Of a stretch of DNA of 64,000 bases, positions 16,869-26,020 are shown piece by piece. Within the stretch, counting starts at the first letter, position 1; every line of letters begins with the position of its first letter. The position numbers and the translations under genes were made by a program. The stretch spans positions 372,001-436,000 of the forward strand of contig CALCST010000023.1 in the NCBI GenBank assembly GCA_937894065.1. Reading direction: 5' to 3'. Source of the stretch: an uncultured Parabacteroides sp. (GTDB taxonomy: Bacteria > Bacteroidota > Bacteroidia > Bacteroidales > Tannerellaceae). The notes beneath the pieces are model-generated. The model was not told where the DNA came from, did not search any database, and saw only the letters and a program-made list of their open reading frames with translations.

Positions 16869-16889
16869 CTATGGATATGGAAAAAGTTT

Positions 16890-18383
16890 TTAATTCTGAT
16901 CTTTCAAGATAACGTCATGTGCACCACCTTCAATGATACTTGTTGAAGAAACAAGAGTGATTTTTGCACTCTTCTGCAATTCTTCGATAGTGATAGAACC
17001 GCAGCTGCACATAGTAGCTTTAATCTTACCAAGAGTCAAAGCCAAGTTATCTTTCATCTTACCAGCGTATGGAACGTAGCTGTCAACACCTTCTTCGAAC
17101 TTCAATGCTTCGCTGCCGCCCATGTCGTAACGCTGCCAGTTCTTAGCACGGTTTGAACCTTCGCCCCAATATTCTTTTACGAAATTGTTTCCGATTTTCA
17201 ATTTCTTTGTAGGTGATTCATCGAAACGAGCAAAGTAACGACCCATCATCAGGAAGTCAGCACCCATAGCCAATGCCAATACCATATGATAGTCGTGAAC
17301 CAAACCTCCGTCGCTACAGATAGGAATATATTCACCTGTTTTCTTGAAATGTTCGTCGCGAGCCTGAGCTACATCAATCAATGCAGTTGCCTGACCACGA
17401 CCAATACCTTTCTGTTCACGAGTGATACAGATAGAACCACCACCGATACCAACTTTGATGAAGTCTGCGCCTGCAGCAACAAGATAGTCGAAACCTTCTT
17501 TGTCAACTACGTTACCTGCACCAACCAATACTTTGTCACCGTATGTATCCTTGATCCAGCGCAAAGTGTCATACTGCCATTCTGAATAACCGTCAGAAGA
17601 GTCAATACATACAACATCAACACCAGCATCAACCAATGCCGGAACACGTTCCTTGTAGTCGCGAGTGTTGATACCAGCACCAACCAACAATTTCTTGTCG
17701 CTTCCTGACAATTCGTTAGGATTTTCACGGTGATTGTCATAGTCCTTACGGAATACGAAATATCTTAAAGTCTGATCTTTATCAATGATAGGCAAAGTGT
17801 TCAGTTTGTGTTCCCAGATAATCTGGTTAGCTTCAGACAAAGTCAAACCAACTTCTCCAACGATAAGTTTTGAGAATGGAGTCATGAAATCCTTAACCTT
17901 CAAGTCAAGAGAATCTTTCTCAACGCGATAGTCACGGCTTGTTACGATACCTTCCAATTTACCATTAGGAGTACCGTCGCTAGTGATACCAATTGTAGAG
18001 TGACCTGTTTTCTTAACCAAAGCAACAACATCTGCCAATGTGTGTTCAGGAGTCAAATTTGAATCGCTGACAACGAATCCGGCTTTGAATTTCTTTACTT
18101 TACGAACCATTTCAGCCTGGCTTGCGATAGGCTGAGAACCGAAGATAAAAGAAAGACCGCCGTTGCGAGCTAACTCAATAGCCAGTTCCGGACCTGATAC
18201 TGATTGCATAATCGCAGAAACGAACGGAATGTTAAGCTCGATTCTTGATTTTTCGCCAGCTTTATACTTTACCAGGGGAGTTTTAAGTGATACGTTTCCT
18301 GGCTGACATGCTTTTGTAGTCAAACCTGGGATAAGCAAATATTCACCAAAAGTTCTTGATACATCGTTTAAGTAAATTGCCAT
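16890..18383 (-). CDS. guaB: Inosine-5'-monophosphate dehydrogenase
   Basis: 497 residues. It oxidises IMP to XMP with NAD+, the committed step of GMP synthesis. The (beta/alpha)8 barrel holds the active-site loop GIGGGSICITREQKGIGRGQ with the catalytic Cys. Two CBS domains are inserted at about 95-225 (ISDSNLTPEH-like start, TSRDYR). SDGGLVHDYHMVLALAMGADF is the flap-preceding region, where the usual GGI is GGL. Length is close to the 485-490 typical of bacteria. A consensus -7 box lies upstream and a strong terminator downstream, so it is monocistronic. Confidence 0.97.
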   Translation of the reverse strand: MAIYLNDVSRTFGEYLLIPGLTTKACQPGNVSLKTPLVKYKAGEKSRIELNIPFVSAIMQSVSGPELAIELARNGGLSFIFGSQPIASQAEMVRKVKKFKAGFVVSDSNLTPEHTLADVVALVKKTGHSTIGITSDGTPNGKLEGIVTSRDYRVEKDSLDLKVKDFMTPFSKLIVGEVGLTLSEANQIIWEHKLNTLPIIDKDQTLRYFVFRKDYDNHRENPNELSGSDKKLLVGAGINTRDYKERVPALVDAGVDVVCIDSSDGYSEWQYDTLRWIKDTYGDKVLVGAGNVVDKEGFDYLVAAGADFIKVGIGGGSICITREQKGIGRGQATALIDVAQARDEHFKKTGEYIPICSDGGLVHDYHMVLALAMGADFLMMGRYFARFDESPTKKLKIGNNFVKEYWGEGSNRAKNWQRYDMGGSEALKFEEGVDSYVPYAGKMKDNLALTLGKIKATMCSCGSITIEELQKSAKITLVSSTSIIEGGAHDVILKDQN

Positions 18384-18424
18384 AAGATTCTATTTATTTA
18401 CTGGATGAATAGTTTTTTATCGTG

Positions 18425-18455
18425 CAAATTTACTATTTTTTTCAAAACTGAGCAA
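18425..18455 (-). promoter_or_regulatory. guaB promoter
   Basis: On the minus strand TTG (complement 18453-18455) precedes TAAATTTG (complement 18425-18432) by about 20 bp. The predicted start lies some 35 nt ahead of the guaB ATG. Confidence 0.6.
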
Positions 18456-18477
18456 TATACCGTAGATTTTATTTGTA

Positions 18478-18560
18478 GTTGACAAGAGCACAAAAAGAAA
18501 CAAGTTGACAAGGCTGCTAGTCAATTTGCCTTGTCAACTTGTCTCTGTTGTCTTGTCTCT
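18478..18560. repeat. GTTGACAAG-family hairpin
   Basis: Perfect 13-bp arms CAAGTTGACAAGG (18501-18513) and CCTTGTCAACTTG (18529-18541), flanked by further GACAAGAG and CTTGTCTC copies. It fills the gap between the M64 gene end and the guaB promoter. Confidence 0.75.
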
Positions 18561-19850
18561 TTATTTATACTCTCTGTCGCAGAAATAATCCACCATATTG
18601 AGAATTGCTCTTTGGCATGCAGGGCAGAATTCCTTCAGGTCGTTCATCATACAGCTTTGTTTTGGTCTGTATATTCCTTTAGAAATATATCCGCCACCTT
18701 CGTAAACACCAAGTTTGTCAGCATTCTCCTTAGTTGCCGGAGTTGGGATAGGAGTGTCTTTGTCCAAAAGGTCTTTCCATTTGCTGTCAAAATCTTTCAG
18801 AGTTGTGATGTTCGGTTCCCATGGTTCATAGTCCAGATTATAGAATTCTGAATATGCGACTTCTGAAGTATAATATTCATCGCCCAAACCGGCAAAGCTG
18901 TGTCCGAATTCGTGAGTGAAAACTTCCGGAGTCTTTGGGTGTCCTGCTGTTCCGCATGCATAGAAGTTATACATACCGCCGCCGCCATAAGTATCAGCAT
19001 TGATAAGAAGGAAGATAGCGTCTGTTGGAGTATTCCATACAGCATCACGTATAGGCTTCATATCCTGTGTTGTAAGATAGCGGTCCACACCGAAAGTATA
19101 ATAACCTGTTCCCAGTGCAGTATTCTTATATACACCTTTTCCTGAGCAGTCAGTGCCAGATTCTTCAGAGTCAATAGCAACAGCCCATACGTTGAAATCG
19201 TCACGACATTTATTAAATGGAACAGTTTTGAACAGCTCTTCCATAAATCGTTTTGCATCGGCAATGAACTTATCTTCCTCTGCCTTTGTATATCCTTCAG
19301 CAACGAACACCAAATCCACTTTTTCTGCAGGGTCGCCTTTGTGTTGAATCTCAACAACTCGGTTATCTTTCAGTTTTCCTCTGTCGATGAAAATACTTGT
19401 CGGGTCCACCTCTGTTTTCAGAAGGCTGTGGAATTTCATGTCTTTCTTTTCACGTGCCGTAATTTCAACAATCACTTTATTTTTAGGGAACGGAATCACA
19501 GCCGTGTTGTTCCATGACTGATATTCTGTTTTTGCCTGCTCAATAGTGCGCCATTCTTCAAACAAAGTGTTGAAACCTCTCGAATATATCAGTTTGTTGC
19601 TTGCTTTGTCATATACATTAACATAATATCCACCGTATCCGAACTCGTCGATAAGATTTTTTCGCGGACCGCTCCAAATAGGTTCTTCTCTTAATTGCTG
19701 TATTGCGGCATGCTGTTCGTATGCGTTACCGCTCAATGCAAAATCAACACGCAATGTTTTCGGCTCAAAATACTGGTCGAAGCTAACCTGGCCTAAAGCT
19801 GACAGTGTACACAACGCTGATGCCAGAGATAAAAATAATTTTTTCTTCAT
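18561..19850 (-). CDS. Secreted M64-family (IgA-peptidase-like) metallopeptidase
   Basis: 429 residues with a Sec signal peptide (MKKKLFLSLASALCTLSALG). The zinc site FTHEFGHSFAGLGDEYY (HExGHxxxGLGDE) lies near 310-325, and the family block VDLVFVAEGYTKAEEDKFIA near 200. The N-terminal ~150 residues form the beta-rich domain common in Bacteroides members. It also has a C-terminal cysteine cluster (SCMMNDLKEFCPACQ). Clostridial relatives cut IgA hinge; the Bacteroides substrates are not established. A UTR hairpin AAAGGCAA/TTGCCTTT (19906-19913, 19933-19940) lies in its leader. Confidence 0.92.
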   Translation of the reverse strand: MKKKLFLSLASALCTLSALGQVSFDQYFEPKTLRVDFALSGNAYEQHAAIQQLREEPIWSGPRKNLIDEFGYGGYYVNVYDKASNKLIYSRGFNTLFEEWRTIEQAKTEYQSWNNTAVIPFPKNKVIVEITAREKKDMKFHSLLKTEVDPTSIFIDRGKLKDNRVVEIQHKGDPAEKVDLVFVAEGYTKAEEDKFIADAKRFMEELFKTVPFNKCRDDFNVWAVAIDSEESGTDCSGKGVYKNTALGTGYYTFGVDRYLTTQDMKPIRDAVWNTPTDAIFLLINADTYGGGGMYNFYACGTAGHPKTPEVFTHEFGHSFAGLGDEYYTSEVAYSEFYNLDYEPWEPNITTLKDFDSKWKDLLDKDTPIPTPATKENADKLGVYEGGGYISKGIYRPKQSCMMNDLKEFCPACQRAILNMVDYFCDREYK

Positions 19851-20007
19851 GATACGGTAGTTTTAAGTTGATGAATTTCTAGCTCTTAAATTGACATTAT
19901 GATGAAAAGGCAACAATACTATATATACCGTTTTGCCTTTGGTTTCTCGTCAACTTTCCAAATATATGAATTTTTTTATTAAGTGTATAAACTAACAATA
20001 AAACTGG

Positions 20008-20631
20008 CTAAACATTTTTTACATAAACTTTATGTGAGCCTTTTCCGTTTATTTTTATTCCATTTTCCGGATTGCTTACTATTTTCTTGAGTTCAACTCT
20101 TGCCGCAGTTGGGAGCAGACCAGTTATTTGACAATAGTCTGACACACGCATCACTGGATTATTCTCAAGGAATTTTTTAGCTAATTTGAGGCGTTCTTCT
20201 TCGGTATATTTTTTTGAAGATTTAGGGTTGTTATATGTTGTTCTTGTCAGCCTGATACCGCTCTGAACCATATCTATGAATTTCTTGTCTGCCTTGAATA
20301 TGATATCTCTTACATAGATACTGTGAGAATTAACCTTTGATTCGCCGTCAGTAGATTCTTCTTCGCTTTCGTTTTTCAATCCGAGTGAAGCTTTGAAAAT
20401 CCCCAGACCTTCTATTTTTACTGTGCATCCTCTGCGGATTTCGGAAGCAATGTTTCTTGTAAGAGTTTCAATCAGACCTTTTACTTCTCCCGGTCCGAAT
20501 GTGGTTCCTTCACTGATGAAAGCTGCCATGTCTTCAAGTGTGGCTTTTCCTTCTTTTACATATCTCGGATAAAGTTTTTTCTTTCCGGAGTTGTTCATAT
20601 CCGGCATTTCCTGCATTCTGTATTTTGCCAT
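20008..20631 (-). CDS. HU-like DNA-binding protein with C-terminal extension
   Basis: 207 residues. Residues about 20-130 resemble the histone-like HU fold variant of Bacteroidales (GEVKGLIETLTRNIASEIRR, VKIEGLGIFKASLGL, then DIIFKADKKFIDMVQ). A C-terminal helical segment (YTEEERLKLAKKFLENNP, ITGLLPTAARVELKKI) looks like an added winged-helix domain. Such proteins bend or coat DNA. An 18-bp A-rich leader identical to those of xusB and xusC lies 20 bp before the start. Confidence 0.82.
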   Translation of the reverse strand: MAKYRMQEMPDMNNSGKKKLYPRYVKEGKATLEDMAAFISEGTTFGPGEVKGLIETLTRNIASEIRRGCTVKIEGLGIFKASLGLKNESEEESTDGESKVNSHSIYVRDIIFKADKKFIDMVQSGIRLTRTTYNNPKSSKKYTEEERLKLAKKFLENNPVMRVSDYCQITGLLPTAARVELKKIVSNPENGIKINGKGSHKVYVKNV

Positions 20632-20689
20632 AGGTTTTAAGTTTTTATGTTTTTGAGTTTTTAAGTTTATGGGACGATAGTTTATTTGT

Positions 20690-20781
20690 CAAGTTGACGT
20701 AGATAATTTGACGAGCAAACAAGACTTTTTAGATATTTATTTTTTATTGCCTTGTCAACTTTTTCCAGAAATCTTGTCAAC
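20690..20781. repeat. GTTGACAAG-family repeat pair
   Basis: CAAGTTGAC (20690-20698), then CTTGTCAAC (20751-20759 region) and CTTGTCAAC (20773-20781). It lies upstream of the HU-like gene, beyond its A-rich leader. Confidence 0.6.
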
Positions 20782-20840
20782 TTTCTTACAATGCTATAAA
20801 GATAATAAAAAAGAATTACATTTAATCTTAAAACTGAGAT

Positions 20841-20916
20841 TTAGTTTTCAAAAATTAAGCTTTAGTTTTTATAAACTAAGACTAAGATTTTAGAAACTTA
20901 GGCTTAGTTTTGAGAA
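20841..20916. repeat. 21-bp periodic array (CTAAG/CTTAG cores)
   Basis: Four units phased at 20843, 20864, 20885 and 20906, exactly 21 bp apart. Each has a TTTTnnnAAA-type spacer and an 11-bp variable block such as CTAAGACTAAG or CTTAGGCTTAG. It is the only array with 21- rather than 22-bp spacing. The rest of 20782-21125 is AT-rich with no further feature. Confidence 0.65.
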
Positions 20917-21125
20917 TAAATGCCTATCTCTTGAAAACCAATTATATAATGCTGTGTTAAGCATAAGGACTGTTCTGGATATTTATCATTACAATCTTTC
21001 TTCAAAAAAATATATCAAATCAAATAGGGGTATTTTGCTATACCTGCGTTATAAGTACGAAACAAGAGACAAAATATCTTGTAGAATTGATAATTATAGT
21101 AACTAAATTAAGAACAAAGAACATT

Positions 21126-21755
21126 ATGAAACTGAAATTTTTAGTCTTATCTTTGCTTATGGCAGGTGGAGCGAATGTGTTGAATGCGAAAAACGACGGC
21201 GGAAAATTTGATGCTGAAAACAACAAGCATGAATTCCGCATATCGGTGAGCGACGGTCTGACACAGGGAAGCGTTGATATTTTAGGTTTAGGAATAGGGG
21301 ATGCAATTACAGGAACAAAAACTACAGATAGCAAATACAGTCTTATTTATGGTTTTGGTTACAGATATGCTATAAACCGTTTCAGGGTTGGTGCTGATTT
21401 GGGATTCGGAAAGTCGAGCGACAAACAGATTCTGCCCGTGGATAATACTCCTTCATATTCACGCAATGATTTGAAATTCCTGGTTTTGCCTACGGCGGAG
21501 TTTGTATATTTCAAGCACGGATTGTTTGAACTTTACGGAACTGCTGCTGCCGGAGTGAATATGACAAGACACACTGAGAAAGGTTTCACTGAGGCTGGAA
21601 AAAGAGTTGCCGGAAAGGCTGATTTATCAACATCGTTTGCATATCAGGTAAATCCTGTTGCCGTAAGGGTTGGAAACAACAGAATCGGCGGTTTCGTTGA
21701 GGCTGGTATCGGTCATAAAGGTTTTCTTACTGCCGGAGTTAGTTTGAAGTTTTGA
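21126..21755 (+). CDS. Small outer-membrane beta-barrel protein
   Basis: 209 residues from the ATG at 21126 (MKLKFLVLSLLMAGGANVLNA signal peptide). An in-frame ATG 13 codons upstream gives an unlikely extension. The mature protein alternates hydrophobic and polar residues (YSLIYGFGYRYAINRFRVGA, LFELYGTAAAGVNMTRHT) and ends in an aromatic, GVSLKF, the typical signal for barrel insertion. It resembles OmpX/opacity-like proteins of Bacteroidales. It has no known ligand. It stands before the sigma/FecR/receptor genes but is separated from them by a repeat hairpin. Confidence 0.75.
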   Translation: MKLKFLVLSLLMAGGANVLNAKNDGGKFDAENNKHEFRISVSDGLTQGSVDILGLGIGDAITGTKTTDSKYSLIYGFGYRYAINRFRVGADLGFGKSSDKQILPVDNTPSYSRNDLKFLVLPTAEFVYFKHGLFELYGTAAAGVNMTRHTEKGFTEAGKRVAGKADLSTSFAYQVNPVAVRVGNNRIGGFVEAGIGHKGFLTAGVSLKF

Positions 21756-21770
21756 TATAATGGTTTAGGA

Positions 21771-21860
21771 GAGGAGACAAGGCTTCGGAGTGAAGACAAC
21801 AGAACTAAAGTATATATTTATATATGCTCGTCAACTCGTTCCCTTGTCAACTCGTCTCCT
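21771..21860. repeat. GTTGACAAG-family hairpin
   Basis: GAGGAGACAAGGCTTC (21771-21786) and a distal CTTGTCAACTCGTCTCC block (21843-21859) form related inverted arms. The unit ends 15 nt before the sigma-factor start codon. Confidence 0.65.
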
Positions 21861-21875
21861 ATATTAATTGCTGAA

Positions 21876-22442
21876 ATGACAACAGACAGAAAAGAAATAT
21901 TCAAGCTCAGATTCAAGGAACATTATCCGAGGCTATGCAATATAGCCTACGGATATGTTGCTGATATGGACGATTCGGAAGACATTGTTCAGGATTTGTT
22001 TGTAACGGTCTGGAACAATGGCAAAGACTCGCTGCCGGAAAAAGAATTTGCGGCATATATTACAACTGCGGTCAAAAACTGCTGCGTGTCTTTTTTGCGA
22101 AAGAAATGCAAATCGACCATATCAATTGACGATACTCCTGCAAGCGGGGCGGACATTCCGGATGATGAAGCTTTTGACAGTGAGGCAAAATCACCGGAGG
22201 AATTGTTGAATGAGGCGCTTGATGTCCTTCCTCCGAAATGCAGGGAAATATTTCTGCTATCGCGCCGCGAAGGCTTGAAATACAGGGAAATTGCTTCTAC
22301 TTTGGGACTGTCGGAAAAGACTGTGGAGAATCAGATGACAAAGGCTATAAAATTGCTTAGGGAATTTGCTGCAGTTCATTCTTTTGCTATGGCAGTTATT
22401 ATTGTCATTGTTTTATCAATTATCACAAGCATTGGCGTGTGA
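21876..22442 (+). CDS. ECF sigma factor with C-terminal membrane helix
   Basis: 188 residues. Sigma region 2 includes AYGYVADMDDSEDIVQDLF. Region 4 includes LPPKCREIFLLSRREGLKYR and LGLSEKTVENQMTKAIKLLR. It belongs to the Bacteroidetes ECF group that partners FecR anti-sigma factors. Unusually the protein ends in a hydrophobic segment (FAMAVIIVIVLSIITSIGV), which would tether the sigma factor to the inner membrane beside FecR. It is followed by the fecR-like gene after 37 bp and should be released when the TonB receptor binds substrate. Confidence 0.93.
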   Translation: MTTDRKEIFKLRFKEHYPRLCNIAYGYVADMDDSEDIVQDLFVTVWNNGKDSLPEKEFAAYITTAVKNCCVSFLRKKCKSTISIDDTPASGADIPDDEAFDSEAKSPEELLNEALDVLPPKCREIFLLSRREGLKYREIASTLGLSEKTVENQMTKAIKLLREFAAVHSFAMAVIIVIVLSIITSIGV

Positions 22443-22479
22443 GTATTTCCGCATATGTAAACTCAAAATTGAATGACAA

Positions 22480-23442
22480 ATGGAAAAATATGATGATATA
22501 AATGATTTGCTGGCAAGATATTTTGCAGGAGAATCCATTAGCGGTGATGAGAAAATTGCCCTGGATGACTGGATAAAGGCAAATCCCGAAGAATTCGGCA
22601 AATTGTCTGAAATTATGCACAAGGCTTCTGAAACTCCTGACCTACGTTCCTTTGATTCGGAAAAGGCTTGGACAAAAATTGAGGGCAGATTGGAGCAGCG
22701 TGCCGAAGCTCGCCGATTCTCTTTACGCAATATGTCCGTGTTTTATGCTGCAGCTTCTGTGGTGTTGCTGGCTGTTGTCTCTATTCTTTATTTCCTCCGC
22801 GGTTCTGAGCCGGAAGCGATTTTATATGCTAATTCAGCTACAGAACAGGAAACAGTGATTCTGCCGGACAGTTCTTCGGTTGTTCTTTATCCTGGAGCCA
22901 GTATCAAGTATAATGAATTACAGGCAAATTCCGTGCGTGAGGTAAGTCTGGATGGAAAAGCTTTCTTTTCGGTGAGGAAAAAGAACGGATGGGCTTTCAG
23001 AGTTCAATCCGGAGATGTGAAGGTTGAGGTTATGGGAACATCTTTTCTTGTGGATGTTTCGCCCGATGAATTGTCCGGTGTATATGTAAAGACTGGCGTT
23101 GTGCGGGTTGATGCGGCAGGAAACAAAGTTGTGCTGAAAAGAAATGAAAAGGTTGAGTTCGACGGTGATGGTTTCAGAACAGGAAAGATTGAGAATCCGT
23201 CGGAAATATTCGGCGATGATGGTGAGCTGATATTCAATGGTGAGCCAGTTGAGTCTGTTGCCCGAAAAATAGGAGAGGCAACGGGAACAGTTATTGAAGT
23301 TGAACAGTCGCTGCATGGAAATACCGTGACAAGCAGGATTTCCGTTTCAGATGTGGAATCTGTGGTTCGTGAACTGGCTTTCCTTTGCGGAAGCAAATAT
23401 GAAGTTGTTGAGGAAGGAAAACATTACAGATTATATAAATGA
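22480..23442 (+). CDS. FecR-type anti-sigma factor
   Basis: 320 residues: a cytosolic N-terminal domain that would bind the sigma factor, one helix (FYAAASVVLLAVVSILYFL, about 86-104), then the periplasmic FecR domain (VREVSLDGKAFFSVRKKNGW, FRVQSGDVKVEVMGTSFLVD) and a C-terminal STN-like/DUF4974 region. It carries the signal from the receptor STN domain to the sigma factor. It overlaps the receptor gene by 4 bp (ATGA), indicating coupled translation. Confidence 0.95.
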   Translation: MEKYDDINDLLARYFAGESISGDEKIALDDWIKANPEEFGKLSEIMHKASETPDLRSFDSEKAWTKIEGRLEQRAEARRFSLRNMSVFYAAASVVLLAVVSILYFLRGSEPEAILYANSATEQETVILPDSSSVVLYPGASIKYNELQANSVREVSLDGKAFFSVRKKNGWAFRVQSGDVKVEVMGTSFLVDVSPDELSGVYVKTGVVRVDAAGNKVVLKRNEKVEFDGDGFRTGKIENPSEIFGDDGELIFNGEPVESVARKIGEATGTVIEVEQSLHGNTVTSRISVSDVESVVRELAFLCGSKYEVVEEGKHYRLYK

Positions 23443-25871
23443 CAGAAAGGAAACTCTTTATATTAGCCTTTTTCTTTGTGTGGATTGCGTTTCAGCCATT
23501 CGCACAGGAAACAGGCAAATCAGACAAGGTGACCGAGGAAGCAATCTATGTGGAAGCTTCCTCGGCTTCCGTGCTTGAGTGGTTTCGTAAGATAGAGGAA
23601 GAAAAAGATATAACGATTTCATATAATCCGTCGAACATTGATACGGGCAGGATATGTAAGATTATGCATACGGGAAATATAACCGTAGGCAATCTTCTTC
23701 AGAAATTACTTGAGGACTACAGGTTCACTATGGTTGAAATGCCTCAGCGGAAAATATTGATACGCATTGATGGAGAAGCGGAATATCTTGTGTCGGGAGC
23801 AGTGGCAGACAGTTCCTCGAGCGAAAAACTTTATTGTGCATTGGTTGCGTTTACCGACGGAAATGGTAAAAAGATATATTCCATAACAGACGAAAACGGC
23901 TTTTTCCGACTGGCATTGCCTCCGGGTAATTATAATCTGAATGTCAGCTATGTGGGATTTGAGCCTAAATCCTCTGAAGTTCGTATTTCAGGCAGCCGTT
24001 ATTTTGATTTCCGCCTGAATCCTATATCATTTGAAATAGAAGAAGTAAATGTTGCGAGGCGTAAGAATTATACTGAATTGTCCGAGCTGGCACCTTCGGG
24101 ACTGATGTCGTTCAGTGGTAATGATTTGTTCTCTCAGATATGGATTTTGCCGGGAGTAACTGGAACTCCGACAGGCAATAATTTCCTGGTTGACGGCGGC
24201 AGTTATGACGAGAACCGTCTGCTGCTCGACGGTGTTCCTGTGTTTCATCCCGGACATATCAACGCACTTCTCCCTCAATTCAATGGAGATGTGATTAAGA
24301 ATATAGTCTTTCATAAGGGATTCTTTCCGGCACGACTCGAAGGAAGTTTGTCGTCGGTGACAGAATTCAATCTAAAAGACGGAAATATGAAGGAACACAG
24401 GCGCATACTTTCCGTTGATATGCCTGCCGCGTCTGTTACGCTTGAAGGACCGTTGGTTAAGGACAAACTTTCTTACGTAGTTGGAATCAGGCGTAGCTGG
24501 CTGGATTTCTTCGACCGTCTTTTCTCTGCAGAAAACAGGCTGAACCATAATTCTCTGGATATAAATCTTAAGTTGACTTATAATCTGAACAAGAACAGCT
24601 CCTTAAAGTTTCTTGCATATAATACTTATGATGAATACCTTTTCCCGATATATGATGAGGAAGCTATTCCTGCTGTGAAATGGAACAGTAAAATATACAA
24701 GCTGTCGTTCAACAGGCAATGGGGGAAATTGAGTAATACATCTTCTGTGTATTATTCCTCATATTATAATATGGCACTTTCTGAAGTATTGGGTTTTGAA
24801 AGCAAAAACCGTATATCTAATTCCATAAAAACGGTAAATGCGTCCACAGAGTTTACTTATTCACCGGAGAATATTTATTCGGCAAGATGGGGAGCAAGGT
24901 TCACACGCGAAGTGTATAATCTTGCATCATTCGGTGAGAGAATTGGGTCGAAGAAAGAGCCTTTGTCGCAAGTATCGCTGTTCTATGAGAACGATATTCG
25001 TGTTACGGATAAATTTATAGCTCGTGCCGGTATTCATCTGGTTGGATATATTCCGGACAATTATCGTTCTTATTATAGTGCGCAGCCTCGACTGGCACTT
25101 AATTATTCACCGACGGACAATGATTTGCTCTATATAAATTTCTCACGTATGGAGCAATTCTATCATTATTTGAGTTTTAACGGAATGGCTTTGCCTACAG
25201 ACTTCAGAATGCCAAGTATCGAAGGTTTCAGGCCTCGAACATCCGAACATTACGAAACAGGATGGAAAAGGAATCTTGGTAATAACGGCAAGTTTGATAT
25301 TTCTGTTTACTATAAAACACGACGCAATGTGGTTGCCTTAAAACCAGGAGTTTTTGTTGAGAACGACAGATGGAAAGATTATATTATGAGTGGCGAAGGT
25401 GACAGTTATGGGCTGAAAATGATGCTTTATTATAATTGGCGGAAGTGGATATTCCAGGCATCATATACATATTCACGCAGCAGGGAATGGTTTGGTGAAT
25501 ATCCGGATTTGGGCAAATTGCCGTCACTTTATGATATTCCTCATTATGTGGCAAGCGCCGTTACATATAATATAAACAAACGCTCCGCTCTGTCGTTGGG
25601 TTGTTTGGCTAAATCCGGGAAGGTTATAGTTGATGATTATTGGATTGATGACTTCAAAATTGATAAATTCCGACGTAACCGCTTTCCGTTCAATTACAGA
25701 ATAGATGCCGGATATACATTCAGAAAAGATTTCGGTGACAAACAGCTGTTTCTGCGCTGTGGTTTATATAATATCTTGGGTAATCCTCCTGAAGAGGATA
25801 TTATTTACTTTTATACTGTACATTGGTCGGGCAATTGTATGCCATATGCCGGTGTAAGTTTCCGTTTCTGA
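23439..25871 (+). CDS. TonB-dependent receptor with STN signalling domain
   Basis: 810-residue outer-membrane transporter. Order: signal peptide; STN domain about 28-110 (IYVEASSASVLEWFRKIEEE), which contacts FecR; a carboxypeptidase-like beta domain about 115-205 (ITDENGFFRLALPPGNYNL, VSYVGFEP); a plug of about 100 residues (NNFLVDGGSYDENRLLLDGV); then the barrel. It ends GVSFRF. No SusD-type lipoprotein follows, so it is not a SusCD pair. The substrate is unknown; sigma-controlled receptors of this form import glycans or metal chelates. Confidence 0.93.
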   Translation: MTERKLFILAFFFVWIAFQPFAQETGKSDKVTEEAIYVEASSASVLEWFRKIEEEKDITISYNPSNIDTGRICKIMHTGNITVGNLLQKLLEDYRFTMVEMPQRKILIRIDGEAEYLVSGAVADSSSSEKLYCALVAFTDGNGKKIYSITDENGFFRLALPPGNYNLNVSYVGFEPKSSEVRISGSRYFDFRLNPISFEIEEVNVARRKNYTELSELAPSGLMSFSGNDLFSQIWILPGVTGTPTGNNFLVDGGSYDENRLLLDGVPVFHPGHINALLPQFNGDVIKNIVFHKGFFPARLEGSLSSVTEFNLKDGNMKEHRRILSVDMPAASVTLEGPLVKDKLSYVVGIRRSWLDFFDRLFSAENRLNHNSLDINLKLTYNLNKNSSLKFLAYNTYDEYLFPIYDEEAIPAVKWNSKIYKLSFNRQWGKLSNTSSVYYSSYYNMALSEVLGFESKNRISNSIKTVNASTEFTYSPENIYSARWGARFTREVYNLASFGERIGSKKEPLSQVSLFYENDIRVTDKFIARAGIHLVGYIPDNYRSYYSAQPRLALNYSPTDNDLLYINFSRMEQFYHYLSFNGMALPTDFRMPSIEGFRPRTSEHYETGWKRNLGNNGKFDISVYYKTRRNVVALKPGVFVENDRWKDYIMSGEGDSYGLKMMLYYNWRKWIFQASYTYSRSREWFGEYPDLGKLPSLYDIPHYVASAVTYNINKRSALSLGCLAKSGKVIVDDYWIDDFKIDKFRRNRFPFNYRIDAGYTFRKDFGDKQLFLRCGLYNILGNPPEEDIIYFYTVHWSGNCMPYAGVSFRF

Positions 25872-25882
25872 TGACACTTTGA

Positions 25883-25912
25883 TTTGTGTGTGAAATAAAA
25901 TGTTTATTTTTG
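25883..25912 (+). promoter_or_regulatory. Probable promoter of the acyltransferase gene
   Basis: TTTG at 25883-25886, 18 bp, TATTTTTG at 25905-25912. The leader of about 100 nt contains a GTTGACAAG-type repeat (25926-26000). Confidence 0.55.
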
Positions 25913-25925
25913 CACAGTTGCAGTC

Positions 25926-26000
25926 GAGTTGATAGGTTGGCAAGTTGACATTAGTATAATGTTAATTCTTCGTTAACTTGTCTCTGAAACCATGTTAACT
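25926..26000. repeat. GTTGACAAG-family repeat
   Basis: Degenerate copies GAGTTGATAGG, CAAGTTGACATTAG, TTAACTTGTCTCTG and CATGTTAACT. The unit ends 20 nt before the acyltransferase start. Confidence 0.55.
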
Positions 26001-26020
26001 ATTTAATCATAAAAATACCT

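Noticed and set aside
23439..25871. SusC of a polysaccharide-utilisation locus
   Set aside because: No SusD-like lipoprotein or glycan enzyme follows. It is called only a sigma-linked TonB receptor.
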